DNA from: Bombyx mori | Lineage: Eukaryota > Arthropoda > Insecta > Lepidoptera > Bombycidae | NCBI RefSeq assembly: GCF_030269925.1 | Contig: NC_085111.1 | Location: 62,001 to 126,000, forward strand | Reading direction: 5' to 3' | Length of the DNA stretch: 64,000 nt | In this document: positions 54,351-64,000 of the stretch, piece by piece | Position numbering within the stretch: position 1 is the first letter of the stretch | Layout of the letters: each line of letters starts with the position of its first letter | Position numbers and translations under genes: made by a program | The notes under the pieces: generated by a model | The model's database searches: none | The model's input: the letters and a program-made list of their open reading frames with translations, nothing else | Told to the model about the DNA's origin: nothing

Positions 54351-55395
54351 GGTATAATATTAAGCATAGATTATACCCTTCTTGATATTTAATCATAAAT
54401 CACAGTTGCCAGATGGGGGGGTTCCCTGCAAATTCGGGGGGTTTTTTCGACCTTGTAGGGAAATTCGGGGGGAAAGATTCTTTGGGGGGACATTCGGGGG
54501 GAAAAAGTTAGTTGGGAGAAATTTCGGAGGTTTTTTGAGTATCAATTTGCAATGACTATTAGAATAATTATAGTCTACTATACTATTCACAAGTCAATAT
54601 TATAAAGGACAAATTTTGCAACCAAATAGCAATAAAAACTGCCGAAGCGGTTTTCAGGATTCGATTTTCACTGCCAAATAGATGCATAAAGGGGATTGCC
54701 CACTCTCCATAGTGTGCTAGGCCCAAGATGGACATCAAATATTACTATAAAAATGTACTGATTCAAATTCTTAAATGTATTGGATATCTAAAAAATATAT
54801 TGAAATTGACGCCACTATTATAAAAAATATAATAAAAATAAAAACTCGTTTTGAGGTTAATTTTCTATATAAATAAGTGTGTCGGATTGTGAGATACTTC
54901 AAGAACTTTCCTTTTCTTAATGTTTAAGATGTTCCTAATGTATTTTTATCCAATAGGGTATAAAAACACACTTAATTCTTTAAATATCTATATTTTCTTC
55001 ATCTTCATACACAATTAGTATCATCTAAAAATAGCAAAGGAGAGCATATACACGGTTTTAAATCTCGGTCAGGGTAAAACCACAATTCACACAATGTTTT
55101 TTAGTCGTAGTATGAAACGTTATTGATAAAAGTAAAATAAATCGAAGAAAAATCAAAACACATCCATTTTGTACGCAAGCACAACACCACAAGCAGCAAG
55201 CGAAGTGTCAGTCAGTCAGATTAAATTCAGTGTTGACAGTATAAAGAACAATAATTACATGAAATTCATATATCGATTATTTTTTTAAATAACCGATAAT
55301 TGATTTATATCTTAATCTTTTTTTTACGAGTACACATTATTTTTTATGTTTTTGTTTTAGTTGTACATATTTAAATAACAATAATAGTAAAGTTT

Positions 55396-55535
55396 TTTTT
55401 ATTGCTTAGATGGGTGGACGAGCTCACAGCCATCCTGGTGTTGCTAAGTGGTTACTCGAGCCCACATACATCTACAACGTAAATGCGCCACCCACCTTGA
55501 GATATAAGTTCTAAGGTCTCAAGTATAGTTACAAG
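55396..55535 (-). mobile_element. Bm1-type SINE fragment
   Basis: TTTTTATTGCTTAGATGGGT, then the Bm1 3' body to CTCAAGTATAGTTACAA; the head half is missing. Inside the hAT-like element. Confidence 0.78.
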
Positions 55536-56057
55536 TTAAAGTCCAATGGGTATGTCTTCGATGTTATTTTATGTGCATAAAATCCATTAAAATCGATTGA
55601 TTAATGATAATACTTAAAATGATTTATTTATATGTTTTATTTATAAACTCAAAATATTTACTTCATACGTAAAAGGTTTTGAAGCTGGCAATATTTTTCC
55701 CGCAAAAATAAAAGTCCTTGCTTTTTCAATAGAGTTACTTTTTTTAAGCTACTTATTGTAAACTGTAGTGGCGCTTATTTGCAAGAAAGTAAATGCATAT
55801 TTATTTATGACAAAATTAATGCACTAAGTATTTTTTCTATAATCTATTGTCCGCTTTGGGCCTAAAATGGGCCATCCCCTTTTGTTCCCACATCGGACAT
55901 GTTAAATATCTTTAACTTCGAAAACGAGTATGCTTTAAATAATAATAACGAAAGTGAATATGATCGTGATAATTGTATAAAGATGGTTGAAGTTATAAGG
56001 ATAGCTTGATTAAAAAATAAAAGAATCCTTTTGGTTTTTTATTTCTTCTTTAATACA

Positions 56058-56311
56058 TGTTCGGTGATATATTACCGAACACCTTTGTCAGCATAATTCG
56101 CGTGACGCGTTAACTTCATTTCCACAAATCGTCAGTGCACGATCAACAACCGCGTCACCCGGGTGCATTCATAACATTAACATTTAATTTAATTTCTCTA
56201 TATTTTAACAATAAACATTTTTAAGCAACATTATCTTTAACTAACTAACTCATATCGCACCCTACATTTTGGTCCTTCGAGCCTTCTTGAAGCCTACATT
56301 TTGGTCCTTCG
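56058..56311 (+). mobile_element. LTR plus primer-binding-site remnant
   Basis: A segment starting TGTTCGGTGATATATTACCG (itself a small hairpin) and ending CATATCGCACCCTACA has TG..CA ends like an LTR. It is followed by TTTTGGTCCTTCGAGCC, whose TGGTCCTTCGAGCC complements the 3' end of tRNA-Tyr (from memory). The CCTACATTTTGGTCCTTCGA word repeats at 56292. The CATCGCACCCTACA end recurs near 56424, suggesting a collapsed second LTR end. BEL/Pao affinity is inferred from the shared primer type. Confidence 0.5.
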
Positions 56312-56667
56312 AGAGACCCTTGCGCGTCGGTGAATTCCGTGAAAAAGTGTTCCCGTCGAATGAGGTTTTGAACTAGCGTAACATTTATTGTAAGTGTGTG
56401 TGGTGTGAGAACTATATACATCGCACCCTACAATATAAGTAAAAACTGTTTTGGGGTTTTTTTTCTTCAAAAAGCATTTTTTCGGGGGGTTTTCGAAAAA
56501 AGTTCAGGGAAATTCACACGGTCATCTGGCAACACTGTCATAAATGTATAGTCTATACTTCGTAGTTCGTGTACGCAATGCAGCAGTAGTGTTTTTATTT
56601 TACCATTTTGAACTCTTCCTATTTTTTTTGTTTTGTTTTTATTTATTTAAGTCTTATTTCTTCCATT

Positions 56668-59600
56668 ATGCTCAATCTATTGGTGTATATTCTCGAAGCG
56701 AAGAAAGAGATGCTCGTTGGTTTTTCTGTATCGCTATTATATATAACCTATTATCTTGTGGAAGTGGTCAAGGTAAAGTCAATTGTATAGCTTGCGAATC
56801 ACGATGAGGTAAGGTACTGCTATCTATAACGGGTGAGTTAAATATTCGTGTTACAGCGGCCGGAGTTGGTGTGTGGTGCCGGTGAGTTCCGACGAGTGCT
56901 GGAAGAGCGCGTGCCGGTTCTGCAGGCGCGATACTGGCCGACGCCGTGGTGCGTAGAGTCGCGCATGCAGACCGTGCTAGGCTCAGTATTACGTTCACTG
57001 TTTTTACCGCCCCTGGAGTACCAGAGGTACCAGCATACTATTTTTTGTATTATATTTTGCAAAAATTAAACCCCAAGAAATGCACCTTTGCACCGTATTA
57101 TGTTAATATTAATTCCAATGATGGGTAAAGTACCATATTTTAATATATTTTTGTAATTCATCTATTTGAAAATCAAATTCAAAATAAATTGGGATAAAAG
57201 GGTAAGAAGATAAGGGAGGTACAAGGTGTTTTAATGTTTGATAAACCACATTAAATTATGATTTAAAATTATTCAAAATTCTAGACTTGTTACCCTCTTA
57301 ATTCTAAAATACAAAATCTAAAGCAAATTCTAGGAAGCAATATCTCAAAATAAGCTACATAGTGTAATGTTTGAATACTGCTTTAGTAGCTCTCTTACTC
57401 AACATTGAAGTTCACAGGGAAGTGGTAACACTTTCGGATGGTGGACAAGTGGCCTTGGACTGGGCTAATACAGGCCAGGGGCAGGCTCGGGGAGTGCTGC
57501 TCGTGCTGCCTGGTCTTACGGGTTCAGTGCATGCAGACTATGTGCGATGCCTTGCTGCAGCTGCTCGGGACCTGCGTCTTGATACTGTTGTCTACAATAA
57601 TCGTGGACTCGGTGGACTGCCATTGACGGTTAGCAATTTGATGTTTTATTGAATTGAAGTGCTAATAAGCCACTTAGTGTTAAATGGGTGTTGGAGCTCA
57701 TAGACATTAATATGTCACCCCCTTCAGATTGATGGTGTCTCTCAATTGTATAGTGATTATGCAAATTATCCAAATTATCATATTTGCAACACAATGTTGT
57801 TCATTGTGGAAGTCATTTGTGAACATAGGTAGTATAATAGGTTGGGGAAAAGTTTCTTCACATTTTTTAAGAAAATTCACAACAAATTTGATATAGTTTA
57901 TTTACATTTAACTAAAGTATGTAGGTACCATTTTGTTTGATAACTTTTTGCCATCTTGTAGGTAGGGCACAGATAACCCCCAATAGATACCGCATTATTC
58001 AACATTTGTTTCAATTCGACTTCACCAAATTTTGAGGTAAGCATGAGGGGCTGGGGACATGTCAAGTGTGCTGTGATTGGATATTTCAAAGACAAACTTA
58101 TAATGCATCAAACCATAGTGATGGGATAGATTTAAAATTGTTGATTGATAAATTTGGTAGGATGATCTGGATCATTGATATTTCAATTCGATATTCGATA
58201 TCGATACACATGTAGATTTAGACAAAGACAACTATTGTAATTTATATGATGAGTGAAAGGGACATTTCAAAAAGACATCAAGGGGTGCTTTGATATTATT
58301 ACTTTTCACATTTCATCACCAGTATAAGTTGAACTATGGTTTATTTGAATTACGTTAATGTAATAAAAGTACAGACAAGTAACAGTAGTTACTGATGAAG
58401 TGTTATGCCATCTTTTTGATAACCAGATGTCTTAGATGACTTGCCACACCATTTTATTGCACAGGAAGCCATTTATAATATTATTTGAATTTAAAACTAT
58501 TATATCTTTAAATATTAGCAAGAACTCGGCGTGGTTACGGGTCTTAAACTTGGTCAACACTGATGTCGTTATTCTTAGCGTCACTTCATATACTAGCTAA
58601 ATCACTAATGTGCTGTGAACATTTGTGGCCCTGTATGCGGAATCTATTGGGGGTTATCTGTGAGGTAGGGACATGATCCTATTGCTATAGAAATTTCGGG
58701 GCTTCTGATCAAAATACATGAATCATTTAACTTTACCCTAAGTGTACGATGCGCAGACGGCCCCCACTCTCTCGCCGAGAGCTCACGACCCGTGCCGATT
58801 ACTGTACATTCATACGTATGCGCTTCGCTTCCGGTGGGTAGCCCTGTATCATTGTCAATGTTTCATTATTAAAGTTAAGCCTTAAAGTTTTTAAAGTTGA
58901 GGGACTGGAATATTTACAAAAAAACTACAATTAAACTTTTTGTTAGAACTTTTCACGTTACACACGGACTAGCGGAGAACTTGTAGCTCCTTTCACTACA
59001 GACAGCAGATTTATAAAATGTGTCCATACGAAAATGAGTACCTAGAAATTCTAGAAAGTTAGCAGATAAAAATAAGTGGTCGTGCAGACGCCGCGGCTGT
59101 ACTGCGCGCTGAGCCACGAGGACCTCGCCGAGGTGGTGAGGTGGGTGCGCGAGAGGCGCGGCGCCGCCCAGCCGCTGCTCGCCGTGGGCGTGTCGCTGGG
59201 CGGCCTCATCCTCGCGCACTACCTGGCCGCGCACGGAGCCGCCGCCGCCGTGGACGCCGCGCTGGCCGTGTCGGCGCCGCTGGACGTGGAGGCGGGCGCG
59301 GCCAGCATGGAGCGCGGCGCCAACCGGCTGCTGTCGCGGCACATGGCGCGCAACCTGCGGGCCGCCGTGCGCGCGCACGCGGCTCTGCGCGCCGACTGGG
59401 CGGCGGTGGGCGCGGCGCGGTCGGTGCGCGAGTTCGACGCGGCCTTCACGGCGCGACACTTCGGGTTCTCGTCGGCCGAGGAGTACTACCGCGCGGCCAC
59501 GCTGCGCGACAAGCTGCGGCGGGTGCGGGCGCCGCTGCTGTGCCTGTGCGCCGCCGACGACCCGTTCCAGCCGCGCGCGGCGCTGCCGGCGGAGGAGGCG

Positions 59601-59789
59601 GCTCGGAGCGGCCGCGTGGCGCTGGTCGTGCCTCACCGAGGAGGCCACATCGGGTTCCTGGAGGGCTGGTGGCCGGCACAAGAGGCTCGCTCGCAGTACA
59701 TCTCGCGAGTGGCGCGCCAGTATTTCTCTGCATTATTGGACCGTCCTGATCTTCTTCTGTCTTCGTCAAAACAAACGGCCGTCTCCTAA
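56668..59789 (+). CDS. Alpha/beta hydrolase, ABHD1/ABHD3 type (4 exons)
   Basis: Exons 56668-56772, 56857-57026, 57418-57628 and 59088-59789 join in frame to 395 residues (human ABHD1/3 about 405-409). An N-terminal membrane anchor (MLVGFSVSLLYITYYLV) precedes RPELVCGAGEFRRVL and YWPTPWCVESRMQTVLGS, the family's signature N-terminal block. Then comes the hydrolase core: DGGQVALDW, LLVLPGLTGSVHADYVRCL, VVYNNRGLGG, TPRLYCALSHEDL, nucleophile Ser in AVGVSLGGLILAHYL, Asp in CAADDPFQP and His in HRGGHIGFLEG. ABHD3 cleaves medium-chain and oxidised phosphatidylcholines at the ER or other membranes; the substrate here is inferred. Start chosen as the ATG opening the anchor; no other ATG is in frame upstream. 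The donor of exon 3 (GTTAGC) is weak. The last exon is very GC-rich. Intron 3 is filled by a SINE remnant and a mariner/hAT nest. Confidence 0.88.
57655..57838 (-). mobile_element. Degraded Bm1-type SINE
   Basis: GCCACTTAGTGTTAAATGGG, GAGCTCATAGACATTAATA and ATGTTGTTCATTGTGGAAGT follow the Bm1 body in order but with many changes; it is an old copy. Confidence 0.6.
57840..58718 (-). mobile_element. mariner fragment, split by an 8-bp-duplication element
   Basis: Starts with the same TIR as 807 (GGTTGGGGAAAAGTTTCTT) and follows the mariner through TTTGATAACTTTTTGCCATC; after the insertion it resumes with ACATGATCCTATTGCTATAG and stops near 58718. The matching stretch in the other copy is about 5090-5212. 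Only the transposase 3' end is present. Confidence 0.82.
57968..58662. mobile_element. Non-autonomous element, 695 bp, 8-bp target duplication
   Basis: AGGTAGGG flanks it at 57960-57967 and 58663-58670. The ends CACAGATAACCCCCAATAGA (left) and the exact complement at the right (TCTATTGGGGGTTATCTGTG) continue with a few mismatches to about 32 bp. The 8-bp duplication fits hAT or P-like families. Non-coding. Confidence 0.85.
58719..59087. other. Rest of ABHD intron 3
   Basis: Contains a G/C-richer patch (58740-58860) of unknown origin, then AT-rich DNA up to the CGTGCAG acceptor ending at 59087. Confidence 0.4.
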
Positions 59790-61079
59790 CGGCGGCACCG
59801 AGAGAAAGCGTTCTTTGAAAACTATAGTCACATATACAAGCGGTTACCCGGTGTGCACAATGTTGTCCCGGACGACACGGGGGTCACTCTCAGTCGTATT
59901 TCAAGTTTTATATTCTTAAAAGAGCAGATGGTTTCCTTTGTTAATAAAAACCATTATTAATGTAAGAAGAAAGACATGGCACCCGGGAAATCATAGAACG
60001 CTAATCAAAGAGCTTTTCTAAAGGAATTGATAGAAAACTGATAATTATAAATTAAGCAATATTTGTTTTCGGTTGTACAGGCAAGGATGTTTACTTGCAA
60101 TGCATTTACTATGATACTTGAGAATCTATCTCTAGCGGTGCGGACCGCGGGCTCCCAATGCGAGCAAGAAGCCCGATGTATTCGTGTTAATGCCGCGTGC
60201 CGGGGCACAATTTTTCCCAAGAAGCTACACTCTGTCCATGAAAGAATGACTGTAATGAGAACGCTATCCACGAAATTGTCCGTTCGGCGCTCGTGACGTC
60301 ACCACGCCCGCCGCACCATACAGCACGCACACGCTCCCTGCCTGTGCTTTGCACGCCATGTAACCGAATTAAAAATATGCTGATGCAACTACAAGTACAT
60401 ATCTGTACTTGTCTAACAAAACGGAGCATTGCATTTTATGTAAATTTAGTTTTGTACAACAATCCCTTCGATAGGGACGTAACTTGTATTATTGTGTCCC
60501 CGCCGCGCGTGTTTATTGTTATTACTGATTTGTATTTTAGAGTGAGTCTACAGTGAGATCGATACAGTCGTTCCAGAACGTTCCGTCTGATTGTTGTTTG
60601 TTGACGCGGTGCTGCGGTACAGACGAGTGAAACTCGTTGTTAGTGTTGTTAAGTTTGCCTTTATTGTACACGCAGTACTTGTGAACATTATTGTCTAGTT
60701 CTACGGAAACTTACATTTTATTTATTTAATGTAGAATTATTATTTAGCACAATATGTTATGAATCAATGAAGGCTGTGCGCGTGCTACTTGTCTGCAGCC
60801 TCGCTTTAATCCAGCCCTCACTTGTAAATAATTTATTATTATAACGAAAGAAGTTGTATACATGTTGAGGTTTATATGGTGCTGAAGTAACTCGTTAACT
60901 TGTGTTCCGTGCACGGAACCAACCTAGCTCCACGACTGCACTAAATATATTATTATATTTTTACAAAACTTAGTTTCATTTCAACACTAAATTTTAATAT
61001 CGAAAACACATCTAAACATAATAATTTATCTGAACAGCGAGTAGAATGTCTCCTCTTCATACAAGAAGTAATGTAAAGT
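59790..61079. other. Convergent 3' region between ABHD and AAGAB
   Basis: Probably the ABHD 3' UTR first (AATAAA at about 59943), then sequence of unknown role. 60120-60360 is G/C-richer but no frame resembles a known protein, and I do not call a gene. Confidence 0.35.
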
Positions 61080-62191
61080 TCACAGAAGGCGCAGCGCCCG
61101 CATGAGTCGCTCGGCCCTGGCGACGCGGAGCTGGCGGGGCGCAGCGCCGGCCTCCCGCGCGCAGGCCCAGGCCGCCGCCCACACCCACTCCTCTGCCTCC
61201 GAGCCCTCTGCATCTGAGCCCTCCGCACCCGAGCCCTCCGCATCCGAGCCCTCCGATGAAGACACCGTTCCGAGTCCTGCACCAAGACAAAGTATCTTGA
61301 AAACCGAGAAACAGTTGTAAAACTTCAATGCTTGTCTATGTATCTATCTTCTATCTATATATATAAAAATGAATTGCTGTTCGTTAGTCTCGCTAAAACT
61401 CGAGAACGGCTGGACCGATTTGGCTAATTTTGGTCTTGAATTATTTGTGGAAGTCCAGAGAAGGTTTCAAAGGTAAATAAATGTGAAAATGCTCGGAATT
61501 AAAGAAAAATAACAATTTTGTTTTCCCTTTGATGTGTCCCCCGTCGGACGGATTCCTTTTGTTTGTTTTAAAATTGTTTTATACAAAAGTTTAGGTCTTT
61601 AATTTATCGATTGAGGCACTACGAAGTCTGCCGGGTCAGCTAGTTATAATAAAAAAATATGAAAGTATTAATTAATGACCAATTAAAAGCTTTTACAATT
61701 GATTAAATTATTATTTAACCGTCAACATCTTTTTTGATGCCAACATTGCAAAAAAATCATAGACAAATAAATGTTTCTAAAATAAATGCGAATCTACGTA
61801 CGTGCAAACCTATTTTATTATTATTGTAATGAATTAATTTCACTGGCTCACTATTTCGTATGAGGAATCTCGGTTTCCCAGTGATATTTCTACGCTCATA
61901 CAAAGTGTGTAACGAAGCACATACGAGTGGGTCCGGGGGGCTGGTCCCCGGGGCGGACGAGGCCGCGCCACGTGTGCGCGTGCAGGGCGGCCCTGACCCT
62001 CGCGATGCCCACGTCGTCCTCCTCCTGGGGGTCGGCCCCCGCGGCGGGAGGCGGCGGGTGCAGCAAGGGGACCAGTTCGGCGCGGTGCGTGACGGTCCAC
62101 GAGTGCAGCGGCGGGGGGTAGTGGTCACAGTGGGCGGCCACCACGCACACCTCTGCCGACACGCCCGCCGCGCGCCGCTGCGGCACGTCCG
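61080..62191 (-). CDS. AAGAB: AAGAB (p34, alpha/gamma-adaptin-binding) homologue, last two exons, partial
   Basis: AAGAB is a cytosolic chaperone for AP-1/AP-2 clathrin adaptor assembly. Exons 62191-61925 and 61276-61080 join in phase (T|R|L) to about 153 residues. Seen: VSAEVCVVAAHCDHYPPPLH, then SWTVTHRAELVPLL, an acidic QEEDDVGIARVRAALHAHTW, which parallels the human VMILVCD..WCIKHGFELVEL..EEDDD..RIVQALNANVW block. The last exon has a Ser/Glu/Ala/Gly repeat (SSSEGSDAEGSGAEGSDAEG) and a basic helix (QLRVARAERLMRALRLL) comparable to the human C-terminus. The upstream exons (Rab-like N-terminal half) are not found in 62200-64000 and must lie outside. The intron holds a Helitron. The plus-strand SEPSA-repeat frame at 61102-61320 is its shadow. 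Confidence 0.65.
61354..61643 (+). mobile_element. Non-autonomous Helitron, 290 bp
   Basis: Begins TCTATATATATAAAAATGAA after an A and ends GTCTGCCGGGTCAGCTAG before a T: TC..CTAG termini inserted between A and T, with a GC-rich mini-hairpin just before CTAG. The interior has the moth Helitron 5' block CTCGAGAACGGCTGGACCGA. Lies in the AAGAB intron. Confidence 0.82.
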
Positions 62192-62441
62192 CTGTACACT
62201 GATACTGATAATGTTAGCTGCATGTCGCGTTTTAATATATTATCAGTTTGGGAATTATTCAAAGACTTGAAAATAGGGGTTACAGTATCAAATTGTCGCT
62301 TTATATCGGATCAAGGACCTTTTTATTGATTAAAATGCCTAAATAGTCATGACTGTGGCTTATTTGGAATGAAGATTCACTACAGAAGAATCGGCAAAAC
62401 TCAGGAGTTACTCTTTTCCAAATATATAGTGACATATCATT
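62192..62441. other. AAGAB upstream intron, no exon seen
   Basis: AT-rich sequence between the AAGAB penultimate exon and the Harbinger-like element; nothing recognisable. Confidence 0.4.
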
Positions 62442-63668
62442 AGCCGGATCCACACCGGACGATCCAAAATGGATCGGCGATCCGCGATCCAAGATCGTGA
62501 TGCGTGGAGCGTGGATCGTTCTAGGTTGATCCAACAGCAATCTTTTGCGATACTGACTGGCTGCTTCAACGCGCTCCTGCCGATTCATACTGAATCAGTT
62601 GAATTTTGTCTGGCTGAATACGTGCAACGACGGCGACGAATAGCCGCAACAGGCTACATTTTACTTGTATATTTACGGCAAAAATTACGAAAACGAAAAA
62701 GACAGTATTGAGTTAAAACAATTTAAAAAAAACGGTTGGAATATGGGACTCGTCTTTACAAAGAGTTACATGATGATGGAGCTGAAGCTAATTTAGACGA
62801 ATTTTAAATTAATTTAATTTAATTTTCTGCCAGGCATCTTCTCTTACACCTCTATTTGTGTAATTGGTATCATTAGGATCCCATAAACAATTATTCTCCC
62901 TATATAGGGAAATTAAACGGATACATTGCGAATTATCCATATCGGCGGATCACGCGATTTTAATTCATAACCGTCCAGATCGCGCGCGCCAAGCGACTGA
63001 GGCCCCTTTGTGCGTGACCAAAAAACCGACAACAAATGGATAGCGCGCGGCACTCTTACACTTCATAGCTCCTCTTCACAATCGGCCATGACGGGCGATT
63101 ATAGAAACTCACGATAGTGTAGAGGGCATAAATGTTTGTGATCGGCCATCATCGCGTATGATTGTGTGCAATCGGCGTTGTGTCGGTAGATCAAAGTCAT
63201 TATGGCCCATGATTGTGTGCGCGTCCACACCGTCGCCGATTAGTCAGTACTTAGTTGTCTCGAATGTGTGTCAGTTATCTCGACTACAAAGCTATGGTTG
63301 CGTGGACCTTGTTCTGTTCCGATTGATAGCCACCATCCACCACCTTCTCTTCCTTCATCTAGTTTTAACGATTCTTTCGCGCAAATTAGCTAAATGATTA
63401 TATGAGCTAACTAAAAATATTGCCGCAGCCGCGATCTCCTCGATTTTCATCTTCGATACCTAGACGTTTTAATATCAGTAGACAATCAGTAATCAGTAAA
63501 TGAACGTTCACGATTGTGTGGAGAGTTGCCCGATCATGGCGGTCATGATGGACGATCATTTGTTGGCCCATGATGGACGATTGTGAAGAAAAGCCGTCAC
63601 ACTCCGTGGAGCGCGCTCCATGCCGCGTGCGATCAGAGCGCTTTGGATCGTCCGGTGTGGATCCGGCT
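62442..63668 (+). mobile_element. PIF/Harbinger-derived element with perfect termini
   Basis: AGCCGGATCCACACCGGACG at the left matches the complement of the right end, continuing to ATCCAAA (about 27 bp, no mismatch seen). ATT flanks both sides (62439-62441, 63669-63671). The interior encodes only a transposase N-terminus remnant (62585-62815). 1227 bp; non-autonomous. It lies in the presumed AAGAB intron. Confidence 0.82.
62585..62815 (+). pseudogene. PIF/Harbinger transposase N-terminal remnant
   Basis: RRRRIAATGYILLVYLRQKL, then after frameshift RQYW..YGTRLYKELHDDGAEAN and DEF, follows the N-terminus of HARBI1-like proteins (RRYWVRP..R..GxxxxLxxEL..D...F). The nuclease domain is absent. 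Confidence 0.65.
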
Positions 63669-63739
63669 ATTGATCACTCATTACTTGATTCTACAGATAC
63701 GGACAGAAGTACAAATTGACCAAAATTTAAAGTTGTAGG

Positions 63740-63835
63740 TATACGACGGAGGAAAGATCTTCCACCGAGCGGGTGATATTTGCTCGGTAGACCGACGGTC
63801 CGAATGTTGTTGTTCGGAACTTGTATAATATATGC
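63740..63835 (+). mobile_element. LINE A 5' UTR fragment
   Basis: CGACGGAGGAAAGATCTTCC, CCGAGCGGGTGATATTTGCTC and GGTCCGAATGTTGTTGTTCG match 41785-41865 in order with few changes. No coding region follows before the window ends. Confidence 0.75.
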
Positions 63836-64000
63836 GAGCTTATCTTGAAAATGTCGTAAGCGAGATTCAGGCATCTGTCAAATATCTTGCGTTGTAATGA
63901 TGGCTACTGCCACAAGCATTAGTTGTGAAACCCAAATATTCTATAAGTTTCCTTGAAAACGGACATTTGTCTTTATTGAGTCATTATCGTGTTTTCTTAA

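Larger units (their letters stand above)
54401..56537. mobile_element. hAT-like element, 2.1 kb, non-autonomous
   Basis: Flanked by TCATAAAT at 54393-54400 and 56538-56545 (8 bp). Ends CACAGTTGCCAGATG and complement CAGTGTTGCCAGATG are a classic hAT terminus. Subterminal G-rich blocks (CGGGGGGTTTTTTCGA at the left, TTCGGGGGGTTTTCG at the right) echo one another. No transposase frame. It contains a degraded Bm1 SINE (55396-55535) and an LTR/primer-site remnant (56058-56311). Confidence 0.82.

Noticed and set aside
35069..59789. MCAT, ACADVL and the ABHD hydrolase as a metabolic gene cluster
   Set aside because: They lie on different strands, 10 kb or more apart with transposons between, and no shared regulatory site is visible; proximity alone is not evidence.
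60063..60556. Possible exons between ABHD and AAGAB
   Set aside because: Frames exist on both strands but show no domain, no consistent splice sites and no coding-like pattern.
61102..61320. Plus-strand frame with SEPSASEPSAPEPSASEPS repeats
   Set aside because: The minus strand of the same bases joins in phase by consensus splice sites to the AAGAB-like exon; the plus frame has no partner.

Overview
The window is a piece of moth nuclear DNA, most likely Bombyx (silkworm). Spliced animal genes sit in AT-rich DNA loaded with Bm1-type tRNA-derived SINEs, Lepidoptera-type LINE tails, mariner, hAT, Helitron and PIF/Harbinger fragments. I saw no prokaryotic or viral genome organisation, no CRISPR array and no functional RNA gene. 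All identifications come from reading the sequence and from memory of protein families; no database was searched.

Host genes, left to right. (1) XPA, the nucleotide-excision-repair scaffold, + strand, 381-6708, three coding exons; its last intron is swollen by a mariner that itself holds a decayed Ty3/gypsy LTR element. (2) A ZNF706-like one-finger protein, - strand, 10719-11027, two exons. (3) Mitochondrial malonyl-CoA:ACP transacylase (MCAT), + strand, 35069-37791, two exons. (4) A small possible membrane protein, - strand, 38280-38489, unrecognised. (5) Very-long-chain acyl-CoA dehydrogenase (ACADVL), - strand, 48658-53334, six exons. (6) An ABHD1/ABHD3-type alpha/beta hydrolase, + strand, 56668-59789, four exons. 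(7) The last two exons of an AAGAB (p34, adaptin-binding) homologue, - strand, 61080-62191; the rest lies beyond the window. MCAT (mitochondrial acyl synthesis), ACADVL (mitochondrial beta-oxidation) and the ABHD hydrolase (phospholipid) all act in lipid metabolism, but each is its own transcription unit and I see no evidence of joint regulation.

Transposon-rich blocks. 12.2-31.5 kb is a Russian-doll structure. A TA-flanked element (X) was entered near its tip by an 18.3-kb element (M) with inverted repeats of about 1.77 kb and a 9-bp target duplication. M carries remnants of a DDE transposase and was itself entered by a Bm1 SINE, a complete BEL/Pao retrotransposon (intact 1719-aa polyprotein, identical LTRs, 5-bp duplication) and a hAT-like element (8-bp duplication). 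The hAT-like element was in turn entered by a full-length two-ORF LINE (13-bp duplication). 31.5-35.0 kb is a cluster of non-autonomous DNA elements. 40.4-48.1 kb is a LINE/hAT graveyard. 53.5-56.5 kb holds a 419-bp tandem duplication and a 2.1-kb hAT-like element containing a retrotransposon remnant. 62.4-63.7 kb is a PIF/Harbinger derivative with near-perfect termini.

The most unusual object is M: both arms of its inverted repeat carry the same 227-bp retroelement fragment with the same 11-bp target duplication, so the arms were copied from one another (or one was made from the other) after that insertion.
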